Shown here piece by piece: positions 1 through 15,169 of a DNA stretch of 64,000 nucleotides. The translations under genes were made by a program, and so were the position numbers. The stretch spans positions 12,052,705 through 12,116,704 of the forward strand of contig JBAIZL010000006.1 of NCBI GenBank assembly GCA_036971475.1, read 5' to 3'. How positions within the stretch are numbered: position 1 is the first letter of the stretch; each line of letters starts with the position of its first letter. Source of the stretch: Prosapia bicincta. Taxonomy: Eukaryota; Arthropoda; Insecta; Hemiptera; Cercopidae. The notes below the pieces were generated by a model that saw nothing but the letters and a program-made list of their open reading frames with translations, was not told the DNA's origin and ran no database searches.

Positions 1-3000
1 TCTTTTGTTTGATTAGAAAATCTAAAACACATGTCATGAAAAATGTTAAAAGCACATCAATGTTTCACATACCATTATTTCATTTCTATTCTTAACTAAA
101 TCATGAAAATATCGTCTACGAAAGATAGACAGAGATTGTGAATAGCATAAGTGTATGAATAACAAAACGAGCTAAACCCTTCTAGGGCAATGTAAAGTGG
201 GATTATTCCATCACGTGTGCATACTTACTTGACTCAAGTAGCTCTATTCCTTTCTCGCACCATTTTAATTTCATACTCCTTACTCACAACGTGTCTTAGT
301 ATTATTTAACCACACATTATTCGAAACAAATACAGATATATATGAACAGTTTATACATAGTTCTGATTGATTTAGTTACTCAACAAAAATTGATGATAAG
401 ATTGACTCATCAGTGACACTCTTAATAATATTTTTAAAACTAATGCTAATCTAGAATGTTTTTATAAAACGATAGTTCATTACGTCATGGCAATATATTT
501 TTGCATTTTTATCTTTATTTATTTTTTTGCATCTTCAATGCACTTCAAAAGGTATCAATCACATTTGTAAGCTCCAAATAGTAGAAGATACAAATGAGAT
601 ACCTATATTAGAGCGGCCTATATTTGCAGTTACTCTCATATAACCTATTGGAAGATAACATAAGCAACAGTTTCTTTAAGTGTTTTGATTTTCCCTCTTT
701 GATGGATATATGCTGACAAAGCAAAATTACATGTGTTTCCGATAAGGATTATCTCACCCAAGACATAAACCTAAATGGTTTAAATAGTTTGGTTATTACG
801 AAATACTTTGAAAGGTTGGATCTTAAAAATTGTCGTCCTATTTTAAGAAAATTACTTGATAATGCCTTTTATTTTAGTACAGCGAAATATTATATACTAT
901 AACACCTCATACAAATATATATTACAATGTTTTAACGGTATATATTTTGCAGCAATAATTATTTAACCTATTTGTATTTTATTTGCTTTTCTAGATAATA
1001 TATGTTTAATGGATATTTTTCTAGCAATACGTCTACATTAATATTACTAATAATTTTATAATTTAAATTGTAAGTTACTTATTACGTAATAAAGAATACT
1101 TGCTAATAACAATATAATTCTCTGTAAGTAATTCGGGATATAAAACTTATTTTCCAAGGTATACATTTAGCAAAGTAATTTTAACTCATAATCTTTTAAC
1201 GCACCTTCTAACCATTCAAAATACTTAAAGACTCCAGCCACTTTATAAATTACCCTATACAATTTTGTAATACATGATTGTAACTTCATTTTCAATACTG
1301 CTCTTCATTATGTCTGCTTGTATACTTTTTACTGCTTGCATTACTAATAGGTTCATCCCGCTATAAAAAATATAATTAGTACAATGCATACAGTTAAATA
1401 TAACTGTATTAAATTATAAATTAATCCCTATATTTTGCTTACGTCGTAAATAATGAGAATATATTTTCTATCTATTAAAGGAACTAGTGTCTTGCCCAAT
1501 TAGGAAGCTGGATGCTTCCTTCTCATGTAACTGTGCTAAGCCTGTACGTTAAATTTGCTATTGAATCTCAAAATAATATATATATATCTGTTGTTTTGAG
1601 AATCGGACTTAGTTCGTGTTACATTTGGAAGGTTAACGTAACTCTGTCCTGTAAATAAAATCATTTCATATTATAATATTATAAGCAATTTTCTATGTTC
1701 ATTGTCCCAAAAATATTATTGGTAATAACACTAATTGCAAAAATTATACTAAAAAATCATCAAAATAAAAAAAATATTTCTCTATACACAAACATTAGGT
1801 TTATGGTTGTGTAAAAACGTAAATTGAATATGTATTCCGGTAATGAAATTATATTTCAAAGAACTTAAAATCGTCCAACAGATTTGGTTTATGTATAAGG
1901 GCTAATATTTCAGTTAATTAATTCCTAAAAAATACATTGCTACGCAATCACAATTAACATTTAACCTTGTGTTGAGCTAAACCAGGACAAAAATAATCAT
2001 TTTAACATTTTATAAAAAGTAAATCTAATAATTTATGTTTTTATAAAAACCGAATTTCATGAATAAACAACTCAATTCAAATATGTTTTCACATATTTTA
2101 AAAATATTATAACAATACACATATATTAAAACCAAAAATAATCCATTTTAAATATATCATAACTACTCGGGAAATTGTTTAATTATACAATAATGACCCC
2201 TAAATAAAACATATGACCAATTAACACGGGTTATATTATGGTTCTGTTAAATCTGCGGAATACTATTATGACACCTAAACAAAATATATTATCACATAAC
2301 ACTGGTTGGAGAAGTGTTTTCCTAAACATGCCAAATACGATTATAATATCTGAACAAAATATATTAGCAAGCAGCACTGGTTGGAAAGTTGTTTTCTTAA
2401 ACCTCCCGAATACGATTATGACAACTAAATAAATAATATAGCAATTAGCATAGATTGTAGAATTGATTTGGTAAACCTGCCGAATACGATTATGAGACCT
2501 AAACAAAACATGTAGGCCATTATCACAGGTTGGAGCATTGTTTTTCTAAACCTGGCCAAGTATTTTGTCGTATTTGAAAATGGAAAAAAATACTGCTTAA
2601 AATAGTAGTTAATCACTGGGGCGAGTGTGGTATTGATGCACATGTTTTATTGTCGACTCTGTAGTCTTAGATCACACAAAGATAACAATAATATAGCAGA
2701 ATAATTACAATATAATAGTAAAATTAATTAAACAATAAATTTCATTAAATATTAGCACCGTGGATCCACTGTTAATATCAATGATATGAAACAAAAATAG
2801 ATAAAAAACAGAATAAATCAAATAACAATACTATAAATAATAATATATTATATAAGTTATGTCTCTTGTAGGTCTGTAGAAACAATATACAAATCAGGCA
2901 TTTTAAAAAAAATATTGTACATTTGAATAGAATTTAGAAATATGATGTGTAGGTTACGACTTGTAATTTAAAAAATTTTGAGTATTATCTGCGTACATGA

Positions 3001-3755
3001 TATTTGAAGGGTATGTGAAAACAAGAGTAAATATTTATCTTCAGAAGTGCTTGTAGATCAGTTCTAACATACGAGTATAAATCTATGCTTAGTGTCAATG
3101 GGAAAAACTGTTAAATCAAAATAAATTCCTGGTAGTCATTCATTCGCTTGTTTTTTTTTCATAGATCTTCGAAGAGCACGTTTTCTGGTAAGGAAAATTA
3201 ACCCTCAAGCTTTACCAATCTCATTTTCATGAGCCGTTCTACCGAATACGAAATGATCGATATTTAACATCCCCAGAGCCAAATATGTAATCCCCATGTA
3301 ACTAGATTGAATATGTTTAAGGAGTTTTATATTCGGAAATCCCTGTTTCACAATATAAGTACTAAAATGTATTGACACACACAAAAATTACATAGAAGTA
3401 ACACATTTGAAAGTTTTTTAATTTCATTATTTCCAGTTTAAAAAAAAAAATAATATTTTGAACACTTAATATAAAAACATATTTTAAAAGTCAATTACTA
3501 CTTGTGTGAAAAAAGAAAATATTTACCACTTTATAAATAAAATGGCGTAGTTTATGCGTTAAAAACAAGCAGCTGTTCTACCACATAACCTATACCTAAA
3601 AATCATCGCCTTCGATAAATTATATGATAGCACTTATTTTAAGCCAAATGGGAGAAAATATCGGTATTGAATGCCTTACCTGTTTGTGAAAATTCTTTTT
3701 AAATTTAAGTTGTGAAATTAAATTTAATTCAATAAGTTTACTAAACGAATTATTT
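1..3755. repeat. Dispersed repeat family A, longest copy (continues past window start)
   Basis: Family A is defined by self-comparison within the window. Bases 1-520 recur at 18029-18548 with few differences. Bases ~1040-3755 recur at ~48165-50015, where ~720 bases matching 2670-3388 are missing. A piece near 3480-3600 recurs inverted near 40800. No open frame of useful length is present, and I recognise no protein motif or terminal repeat. The right limit is where the 48-kb copy stops matching. It may be the non-coding body of a large degraded transposon. Confidence 0.7.
2170..2570. repeat. 75-bp minisatellite, about 5 degenerate copies
   Basis: A unit recurs every 74-76 bases. It contains 'ACTGGTTGG', then 'CTAAAC.TGCC', 'AATACGATTATGA' and 'CTAAACAAAATATATTA'. 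The 'ACNGGTT'-type landmarks fall at about 2226, 2301, 2376, 2450 and 2525. Short frames of 64-91 codons across it arise from the periodicity and are not treated as genes. The related array near 49300-49530 has about 3 copies. Confidence 0.85.
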
Positions 3756-5473
<1,718 letters not shown>

Positions 5474-5482
5474 TTTTCTCTT
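5474..5482 (-). promoter_or_regulatory. Polypurine tract next to LTR 1
   Basis: Read on the minus strand, AAGAGAAAA directly precedes the LTR start TGTAACAC. This is where plus-strand DNA priming occurs in LTR elements. The same run precedes LTR 2 at 8447-8455. It is short, so the call depends mainly on position. Confidence 0.5.
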
Positions 5483-6700
5483 GTTGACCTGAAAAGAAAA
5501 TTTTGGTTCAACATTACATCTTATTTCTACTTCAACATTTTATACATGAGTGTGTGCAGTCCCCTTTTACAATTGAACAAAATTTTATACCTACTATAGT
5601 AAAAGTATAAACATTGACTGGCCAACGGATGTTTTTACGAATTAAATTAAACAGAAACTAGGATTGTACTTCATTATACAATTTTTTTTTTGTCAAGTGT
5701 TTCAGTCTTTTCGTGTAGTTTTGTGTATTTTGAGATTTTTGTCGTCTATCTCGTGCATTAGTGTAATTGCATGTCATTGGGCAATTTCGACACGCAATTA
5801 TGTAAATGTGTCGTCATAATTTTGTAAAATTGCATATCAAGGCACCTCCCATTCTATTCATTAACCAATTCTCCTTTTAAAAATTAAACAATAGCTTGAA
5901 TTTCTTCTAACGTTAACTTTTAATACTCTTTTATTCGTTTAATAAATAATCTACCCCTTTCAGAATGTCCCTGTTTGGATTTTTAATCGTTTTATATGAG
6001 CACTTCTTATTATTAAAGTTATTACTGTATTGGAACAGTACAGACACATGATTAAAAAAATTTACAATATTTTATATGTAGCTTCGTATTTTATAGCCAA
6101 TTTACTTTAAAATTACATTTGAGTTTAAATTATTAACAATTCAACGTTTTATACTATTTAATGCTACTTTACATTTAGTTTAAGAATTAAAATGACAAGA
6201 GTTCTTTCAAATATCATCTACTTAAATTTCCTTTGAATTTGTCTCATATTATGTGAAAAATCTTAACCTCTCATCTAGCTGTATAAACCTGCTCACTTCT
6301 TGTAAGCCACCTAATTACCATATTTGCCCCTGAGTGCATTGTTTCATGACACTTTTGTCTATACAATTTTTACTCTCATTTGGCAAAATTTTAAGCCTGT
6401 ACCATTGTCTTATAACATCTTTGTTATCTTATACATCTTCAGTACATCTTAACCCTTTCTGAATTTCAAATCCCATACTTTGAAAATTCACTAACTTTAT
6501 TCTTAAATTAAATCCCATACTTTAATTTAAGACTTACATACAGCTAATTGTTCACAACAAAAAAAGACTTTATTCCAATTATTATTATTAAAACTTCTTT
6601 AAAATTTTTCATCTTTTTAAAAAAATCCTTTAGGTCATGTGACATTTTACAATCTAAATTTTCAGCTAATATAAACTTTACTTGCCATAAACATTTTTTT

Positions 6701-7066
6701 TACTTTAATTTTGACAGTGTTTAAAAACAATTCTTCTTTTATTATACTTATTGAACCTCCAGTGTCCAATAAAACATATTACAATTTCAATGACTGCTTC
6801 ATTCAACGTTTATTGTAGGTAACACAACAATTTTGTTTCATTCATTAACTTATCATAATTTTTTACACATTTTCTTTGAATTTCTCTGAGAAAGTTTTAT
6901 ATATCCAATATATTAAATTAACCGAATCGGCTTTACAATTTCTATCTTTGGCTATGTTTCTTATTACATATACTGTACTGTCCATTCTAAAATTTACATT
7001 TATAATTTTTAGTTCGAATATTTACTCGTCTTTTACCAACTTATTTATTTTTAAATCGCTAGACAT
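6701..7066 (-). pseudogene. Gag N-terminus and aspartic protease remnant, copy 1
   Basis: On the minus strand a frame opens with ATG at 7064-7066 and reads MSSDLKINKLVKDE, then a stop, then continues with an 'IFELKI' stretch. The hydrophobic/charged pattern resembles the first residues of Gag in arthropod LTR elements; that family resemblance is my judgement. Further on, 6775-6701 reads VLLDTGGSISIIKEE with DTG at 6766-6758, the catalytic triad signature of a retropepsin. The link between the two parts contains stops. No RT, RNase H or integrase follows before the LTR. Confidence 0.6.
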
Positions 7067-7297
7067 TTTTTTTATTTGAAAATAACTTTACTACACATTG
7101 ACGAGTATTTTTAAGGAGGGCTGCACAACTTAAATAATTAACACGTGAATGGCATTAATCTTTACAATTCGTTAGCAGTAATTATCATTCAACTTTTTAA
7201 ATATTAAATTTTTCGAAAATTAGCAGAGTATGAGACTTACATTTTAGAAAACAACAAAAAACAGCAGTAATTTAAATTCGAGCAGTACTTTTTAACT

Positions 7298-7311
7298 AGC
7301 AGAGTGGCACA
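7298..7311 (-). promoter_or_regulatory. Primer-binding-site-like sequence after LTR 2
   Basis: On the minus strand, two bases after the LTR end (…TGTTACA, TA), lies TGTGCCACTCTGCT. Its complement AGCAGAGTGGCACA differs at one base from the first 14 nucleotides of metazoan initiator methionine tRNA as I remember it. Its position is that of a PBS. The usual PBS pairs with a tRNA 3' end, so the match to a 5' end is unusual. Confidence 0.45.
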
Positions 7312-7313
7312 TA

Positions 7314-8446
7314 TGTAACAGTTGAGCCTTTTTCCCTGGGGTAAGTATTTATCAGGGCTTTATTAAAAATGTATGTTAATTACTAATTAACAAATTAATT
7401 AACCTTACTTACCATAGGCTCCTAATTCTCCGTTTCAGCCAGGCATAATAATGTCTTTCTGTAAACGATCTTCCGATATCTTCGGAAGGTAGAATTAGGT
7501 TACTTGGGAAATGACGATATAAAGTTTTAAAATACAAAATTAGACAAATTATTAATCAGTGACAAATTACAAGAGAACAAATGACACCAATGTGTCGAGT
7601 AATTTACTTTTAATTACTGCTAGTTATTCCATACATTTTATTTACTTATTAACCTTTAAAATTTATATATATCGAGAAGATAGTAACTTAAGATTTCCAA
7701 TTAAATTTTTAGAAACGAATATTTAAAGGACAATTTCTACCGTTCATGTGTTAACCGTTTATCAATTAAAAATTCTTCTTAGTTAACATTAAAATACATT
7801 TTCTTTATTATTATCTAAAACGTACCTGCTTGTGCTTATTACTTATTTTTAAAACACTTTAACACATATTAAACATTGCCCGTGGCTTTTGGAATCACTA
7901 AACACTTAACACATCGCTCTTGCAAATCTGCGCACTTAAACAAAAATGATATTAGCTTTTACTCATTTGAAATACATAAATAATCGCTTCTGACTTCTTC
8001 TTTAGCTCGATATTAAAAATTGGTACCGGCCTTGACATCTTAAAATTTGGAATACTGGAACCTTATAAATTTCTAGGTTACGTCCGAAAATGCCATTACG
8101 TCCGTCTCGTTCAAAGACTTTTGGAGAACTGGGGTCGTCTGAAGGGGCACGCCAACGGAAATCCCACCCTTGGTTATTATTTCGAATTTTTCGATTGGTG
8201 CATTGGACCTGGCGATATCAGACCATGCTTGCGTCACATGAGGTGATGTCAGTTAATTACCCTGAGTTACTACCTCGTACGATATTTTACATTTTTACCC
8301 GCTAGGGGTGCTACTATCTATGCTAGCTTCACAATGAGCACGAATAAAACAAAAATTTTCTTTTATATTGGGAAGATATAATTATTAAATAAAAATTAAA
8401 TATTTAAATGAATTTATATGTAACACCCTATTTTAAGAGTGTTACA
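7314..8446 (-). repeat. LTR 2 (central)
   Basis: 1133 bp, plus-strand TGTAACAG...GTGTTACA. Nearly identical to LTR 1. It is shared by the two tandem internal regions. Confidence 0.88.
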
Positions 8447-10451
8447 TTTTCTCTTGTTGACCTGAAAAGAAAATTTTTGTTCAACATTACATCTTATTTC
8501 TACTTCAACATTTTATACATGAGTGTGTGCAGTCCCCTTTTACAATTGAACAAAATTTTATACCTACTATAGTAAAAGTATAAACATTGACTGGCCAACG
8601 GATGTTTTTGTTTACCTGCATTCTCAACTATGAAATGCTCGCTATTCCCCCCCTACGGAAGAACATCCGCTTCTCACGTATAGGCTCTTTTAAAAAACTA
8701 CCGGTTTCACAGCGTTCTATTGCAAAGACATTCTATACATTTCACATTTAAAAACTTTTAAAAATATTACACACTTCAATTACTTTTATTAAAATTTGAC
8801 TTCTTGTAAACATTCTGTTGTTTCATAAACTTTTATGAATACTAGTTTATATCTTCTCAATTTTTTAATTCTTAACTCTCTCAATTTCTTATTAATTTTT
8901 TTATCAAATTACTTCTTTATTTAAAAATCCTTCAAATCATCTATTATTAAATTTTCTTCGAAATTGTCTCTTTTTGCGTCAACAAACCTAACCTACTAGC
9001 TGTATTTATCACAGTCCACTTCCTGGGATCTGCAAAACTGCTTACTCCCTGTAAGCCACAAATTACCATATTTAAATGACGCTATGGGTCTTTCTCAAAA
9101 ATTCTCTCTCGATTTACAAACTAAGTATGTACCGTTGCTTTACAACTTCTCTGTTATTTTTACAACATTCGTACATCTTATACAAAAACCCTGGATTTCA
9201 AAACCCATATTTTGAATACAATTACATTATTCTTAAATCAAATCCTATACTTTGATTTAAAAAACTATACAGCTAGGTGTTGACACAACAAGGACTTTAT
9301 TTACTTCATTATTCTTATAATTTCATTCAAACATTACTATAACAATTTGATTTTAAATTTCGACTAAGCTCTTGCATTTATAAAATACGAATTAAATTAA
9401 ACAGAAACTAGGATTGTACTTCATTATACAATTTTTTTTGTTGTCAAGTGTTTCAGTCTTTTCGTGTAGTATAGTGTATTTTGAGATTTTTGTCGTCTAT
9501 CTCGTGCATTAGTGTAATTGCATGTCATTGGGCAATTTCGACACGCAATTATGTAAATGTGTCGTCATAATTTTGTAAAATTGCATATCAAGGCACCTCC
9601 CATTCTATTCATTAACCAATTCTCCTTTTAAAAATTAAACAATAGCTTGAATTTCTTCTAACGTTAACTTTTAATACTCTTTTATTCGTTTAATAAATAA
9701 TCTACCCCTTTCAGAATGTCCCTGTTTTGATTTTTAATCGTTTTATATGAGCACTTCTTATTATTAAAGTTATTACTGTATTGGAACAGTACAGACACAT
9801 GATTAAAAAAATTTACAATATTTTATATGTAGCTTCGTATTTTATAGCCAATTTACTTTAAAATTACATTTGAGTTTAAATTATTAACAATACAACGTTT
9901 TATACTATTTAATGCTACTTTACATTTAGTTTAAGAATTAAAATGACAAGAGTTCTTTCAAATATCATCTACTTAAATTTTCTTTGAATTTGTCTCATAT
10001 TATGTGAACAATCCTAACCTCTCATCTAGCTGTATAAACCTGCTCACTTCTTGTAAGCCACCTAATTACCATATTTGCCCCTGAGTGCATTGTTTCACGA
10101 CACTTTTGTCTATACAATTTTTACTCTCATTTGGCAAAATTTTAAGCCTGTACCATTGTCTTATAACATCTTTGTTATCTTATACATCTTCAGTACATCT
10201 TAACCGTTTCTGAATTTCAAATCCCATACTTTGAAAATTCACTAACTTTATTCTTAAATTAAATCCCATACTTTAATTTAAGACTTACATACAGCTAATT
10301 GTTCACAACAAAAAAAGACTTTATTCAAATTATTATTATTAAATCTTCTTTAAAATTTTTCATCTTTTTAAAAAAATCTTTTAGGTCATGTGACATTTTA
10401 CAATCTAAATTTTCAGCTAATATAAACTTTACTTGCCATAAACATTTTTTT

Positions 10452-10817
10452 TACTTTAATTTTGACAGTGTTTAAAAACAATTCTTCTTTTATTATACTT
10501 ATTGAACCTCCAGTGTCCAATAAAACATATTACAATTTCAATGACTGCTTCATTCAACGTTTATTGTAGGTAACACAACAATTTTGTTTCATTCATTAAC
10601 TTATCATAATTTTTTACACATTTTCTTTGAATTTCTCTGAGAAAGTTTTATATATCCAATATATTAAATTAACCGAATCGGCTTTACAATTTCTATCTTT
10701 GGCTATGTTTCTTATTACATATACTGTACTGTCCATTCTAAAATTTACATTTATAATTTTTAGTTCGAATATTTACTCGTCTTTTACCAACTTATTTATT
10801 TTTAAATCGCTAGACAT
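10452..10817 (-). pseudogene. Gag N-terminus and aspartic protease remnant, copy 2
   Basis: Same arrangement as at 6701-7066. ATG is at 10815-10817 and a TAA is 14 codons later at 10773-10775. The frame then stays open to 10614. The protease patch VLLDTGGSISIIKEE runs on the minus strand from 10526, with DTG at 10517-10509. Both tandem copies share the same early stop, so it predates their duplication. That favours a long-defective or non-autonomous parent. Confidence 0.6.
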
Positions 10818-11048
10818 TTTATTTATTTGAAAATAACTTTACTACACATTGACGAGTATTTTTAAGGAGGGCTTCACAACTTAAATAATTAACACGTGAA
10901 TGGCATTAATCTTTAGAATTCGTTAGCAGTAATTATCATTCAACTTTTTAAATATTAAATTTTTCGAAAATTAGCAGAGTATGAGACTTACATTTTAGAA
11001 AACAACAAAAAACAGCAGTAATTTAAATTCGAGCAGTACTTTTTAACT

Positions 11049-11062
11049 AGCAGAGTGGCACA
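11049..11062 (-). promoter_or_regulatory. Primer-binding-site-like sequence after LTR 3
   Basis: Identical to the sequence at 7298-7311 and at the same two-base distance from its LTR. In element orientation this is the PBS next to the 5' LTR. Confidence 0.45.
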
Positions 11063-11064
11063 TA

Positions 11065-11851
11065 TGTAACAGTTGAGCCTTTTTCCCTGGGGTAAGTATT
11101 TATCAGGGCTTTATTAAAAATGTATGTTAATTACTAATTAACAAATTAATTAACCTTACTTACCATAGGCTCCTAATTCTCCGTTTCAGCCAGGCATAAT
11201 AATGTCTTTCTGTAAACGATCTTCCGATATCTTCGGAAGGTAGAATTAGGTTACTTGGGAAATGAAGATATAAAGTTTTAAAATACAAATTAGACAAATT
11301 ATTAATCAGTGACAAATTACAAGAGAACAAATGACACCAATGTGTCGAGTAATTTACTTTTAATTACTGCTAGTTATTCCATACATTTTATTTACTTATT
11401 AACCTTTAAAATTTATATATATCGAGAAGATAGTAACTTAAGATTTCCAATTAAATTTTTAGAAACGAATATTTAAAGGACAATTTCTACCGTTCATGTG
11501 TTAACCGTTTATCAATTAAAAATTCTTCTTAGTTAACATTAAAATACATTTTCTTTATTATTATCTAAAACGTACCTGCTTGTGCTTATTACTTATTTTT
11601 AAAACACTTTAACACATACTAAACATTGCCCGTGGCTTTTGGAATCACTAAACACTTAACACATCGCTCTTGCAAATCTGCGCACTTAAACAAAAATGAT
11701 ATTAACTTTTACTCATTTGAAATACATAAATAATCGCTTCTGACTTCTTCTTTAGCTCGATAATAAAAATTGGTACCGGCCTTGACATCTTAAAATTTGG
11801 AATACTGGAAACTTATAAATTTCTATGTTACGATATATGTATATGAGTGTT

Positions 11852-11854
<3 letters not shown>
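11065..11854 (-). repeat. LTR 3 (5' LTR in element orientation), internally deleted
   Basis: Matches LTR 1 and LTR 2 from TGTAACAG to about 11827. It then skips about 345 bases and resumes only for the terminal GAGTGTTACA at 11845-11854, followed at once by (TA)n. Its terminus is intact although its interior is lost. Confidence 0.8.
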
Positions 11855-11908
<54 letters not shown>

Positions 11909-11951
11909 GATGAATAGTTACTAACTGGAGTACATCCGTTCATTCTGCAGT

Positions 11952-12025
<74 letters not shown>

Positions 12026-12027
12026 CA
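11855..12027. repeat. (TA)n microsatellites right of LTR array
   Basis: TA tracts at 11855-11907 and about 11953-12027, separated by ~45 bases of other sequence. The first abuts LTR 3, mirroring the TA tract at the other end of the array. Confidence 0.95.
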
Positions 12028-13500
12028 TATATCGATTTAAAATCTTTTTGTATTTTGTTTTATAATAGGCTTGGATATCTTAGAATCATATATCTAATAA
12101 GGGAGCTCTGAACAATTTTAAAAGTGTATTGATTGATTAGGAATCGGTATTAAATGTTTTAGGATAGACACTAAAGATAGACATCAAGCTCTGAGAAGCC
12201 TTATTAAGCTGTATCGAAGAGAGAATCATTCTATTAAAATTAAAACCTCCGGCGGTAGAATTAGGACTAAATGTATTTTCTGGAAAATAAATTTAACAAA
12301 TGTAAAGTTATCGTATAATGTTTATAGTTATATTTCAGAAGCTGAATACATATTAATTCATTATATGTACAATTATAATTAGTTTGTTAATTATCAAACA
12401 TAAATCAGAACCATTGCAAAGACTCTTTGTATAATTTAAATCTTCGTATTGTTTTACGTATAACATATATCCTATATGCTGTTTGGAAAGTGACAAACTG
12501 CGATGGCAGAGATAATATTTTATTTGTTTCTCATTATCTATTTAATAATCTCAGAAAAAATGTAATTCATTTTCATAACAATTGCCCATTGCGTAAGAGG
12601 TAAAATAAAATTAACTAAAAGCAAATGACTATGCAAAATTAGAAAACTAAACAGGGTTATAAAAATTGATCACGTATACAAATATAGGATCAATGCTGGT
12701 GAACATATAAAACTAGAATCTAAGCTAGATATAATATAATATCCCATGATTATATTCATAACATTTTTCTGAAACAAACTGAACCTATAAGTTAGTTGTT
12801 TCTTAGAGTTCATAAGAAAGTTCAAAATTATGAGTAAACCTGTGCTTTATCACTCTTTTCATAAAATCAATAACTGTTTACAAAAGAGAATTTAAAGTTG
12901 AACTACATGTTATGTTGAAACATATACATATCCTTTTCACATAAAAATGGATCTCACGCATATATATTAAATGTAGCTTCTTTTGCTGCTATTATACTAA
13001 TATATTCATATCTATTTAATAATAGTTTTAAAATTTCTTAAAAAAGGAAATATAACTAAGTAAAAACGTTACTTATAGCCTTGAAATACTCAAAGAGAAT
13101 AAAAAATAAATATATTTAAACTATATACACAAAAATATAATTGTTATCCCAAATAAAATAATACATTTGTCTCTGAATTAATTTATTTAAATCGTAATAT
13201 ATATTCTCGTTTACAAGAAATGTTATGGAATTTATTTATTTATGCATTCGTAAAGTACAAAATGTAAAATGTTAGCTAAACTGGTATTTTGTATTCAACC
13301 TTAACGTCCATACAACCAAATATTACGTGTGGCACATATAAACTTTGGTTTTTGAACGTGATTCAAATGTGAAATCTTAAATGCATAACCTGTGTAGGTA
13401 CGTTATCAATTTGCACGAATTCATGTAAAAAATATGAATAAGTAAATCCCATGCAAGTCCAATATTCCGTTTTATATTTTTTTAACTTCTATGAAATTAT
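12028..13500. other. AT-rich DNA, no gene seen
   Basis: No open frame above ~60 codons on either strand, no protein motif, and no repeat shared with the rest of the window that I could see. Confidence 0.5.
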
Positions 13501-13524
13501 ATCGAATTTAAACATAGTATCCCA

Positions 13525-13756
<232 letters not shown>

Positions 13757-13919
13757 TGCGTAAATGAATGTATAAAGATTCTTTATCTATGTGATATAAG
13801 ACACAAATTTTAATATGATCTAAGTATAAAGTAGATAGGTAAAATGGAAATTGATTACACAGCTCTTTATAAATAAATAGCGTAATTATTTACAAGAATA
13901 CTTCTTAGTATTCTAACAA

Positions 13920-14065
<146 letters not shown>

Positions 14066-15169
14066 TTGTATGTATGTCATGAGTTTCATTATTCAAATAC
14101 AAAAACTGACTCTAAAGCAAAGATCTAGAAAACATCTAAATAAATCTACTTTCGCAACTAAATCATGAATCCCTCTCTTAATTATTGTTATATAGCTTTC
14201 CTTATTTCGGAAGCCTTATTCAAATTATTCAACATATCTTTTTTAAAGTATTAAAATCCCATTTTCCTAAATATATATATACATATATGTCATTAAACCA
14301 ACCACTTATATCTTAGATTGCATTGCTCTATTAGGATTAAAAAATATAATAATATATTAAATAATATATATGAAATACGTTATGGTAAATTATTTTGCAC
14401 CTCATTATTAATTTGTGTCGGGTAACACATACATTATACGTAGATCAATACATAACTACTACACCATTTTAATGTTGAATTTGGTTACTAATCACGATTT
14501 GTTTCCAAACCTTTAAACGTTTTATTTTAGATTTTTAAATAAATATATATGTTTATATTATATTTAATTTAATAATTAAATATACATTTAATTTTACAAT
14601 ATTGATTTAAATCAATACCTAATTAGAAATTAAACAAAATAGTATATAAAACAATTTCGAAAATTGCTGCGTTTAATGAAAACATTTTAAAATTCCCTTT
14701 TATAGTCAATAAAGACATTATGAAATAAAATAATACAATTAAAATTTAATACTTTATGTTTAGAATGGATGTTTGAAAAGATTGGATATCATTAGACAAG
14801 TTATTCTAAGATGCAATTGTAAACACATTGTTTTTACATGGATTAAATTACGTAGCATTTCTTTTAAACGATTGATATTGAATTGGTGGCATTCAATTTA
14901 GGAGTAAACATATCCATTGTCTATAATAGTCACACCATTATAAAAGTGGTGCGATAGAATTAGTAGTAACATTACTATAACGTTACAGACAGTATATAAC
15001 GGGAGACTGCAAGTGGTCTACACATTATGTCAATATTGAACGTGGACAGTGTCTGAAGTTTAGTCATTTTACAAATTTATATTTTAGAGGCTTTTTGTTT
15101 GAAATTGGATTTGTAGACTACACTAAAAACTGTACAGAGCTTGCCGTATCCCTATAAGTATATACACAT
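14066..15169. other. AT-rich DNA, no gene seen
   Basis: No supported coding region or RNA. Short TA runs at 14273-14286. Confidence 0.5.

Larger units (their letters stand above)
5474..7313 (-). mobile_element. Internal region 1 of LTR array (short form)
   Basis: 1840 bp, nearly identical to 8447-11064 but lacking the 777-bp segment that lies at 8610-9386 in the other copy; the junction is at about 5636/5637. It holds the Gag/protease remnant described separately. Confidence 0.8.
8447..11064 (-). mobile_element. Internal region 2 of LTR array (long form)
   Basis: 2618 bp. It contains everything in internal region 1 plus a 777-bp segment at 8610-9386. Part of that segment (about 8930-9300) is itself a diverged relative of 9950-10290: both contain 'CTAGCTGTAT', 'TGTAAGCCAC', 'ATTACCATATTT' and 'CATACTTTG'-like blocks in the same order. 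The internal region therefore holds an old tandem duplication. No reverse transcriptase motif is seen in either strand. Confidence 0.75.

Noticed and set aside
2170..2570. CRISPR-like array
   Set aside because: Units are contiguous 75-bp tandem repeats without spacers, in eukaryotic DNA.
6876..7079. 67-codon hydrophobic frame and its copy at 10627-10830
   Set aside because: It is antisense to the Gag remnant and starts with a non-ATG codon; a shadow frame.
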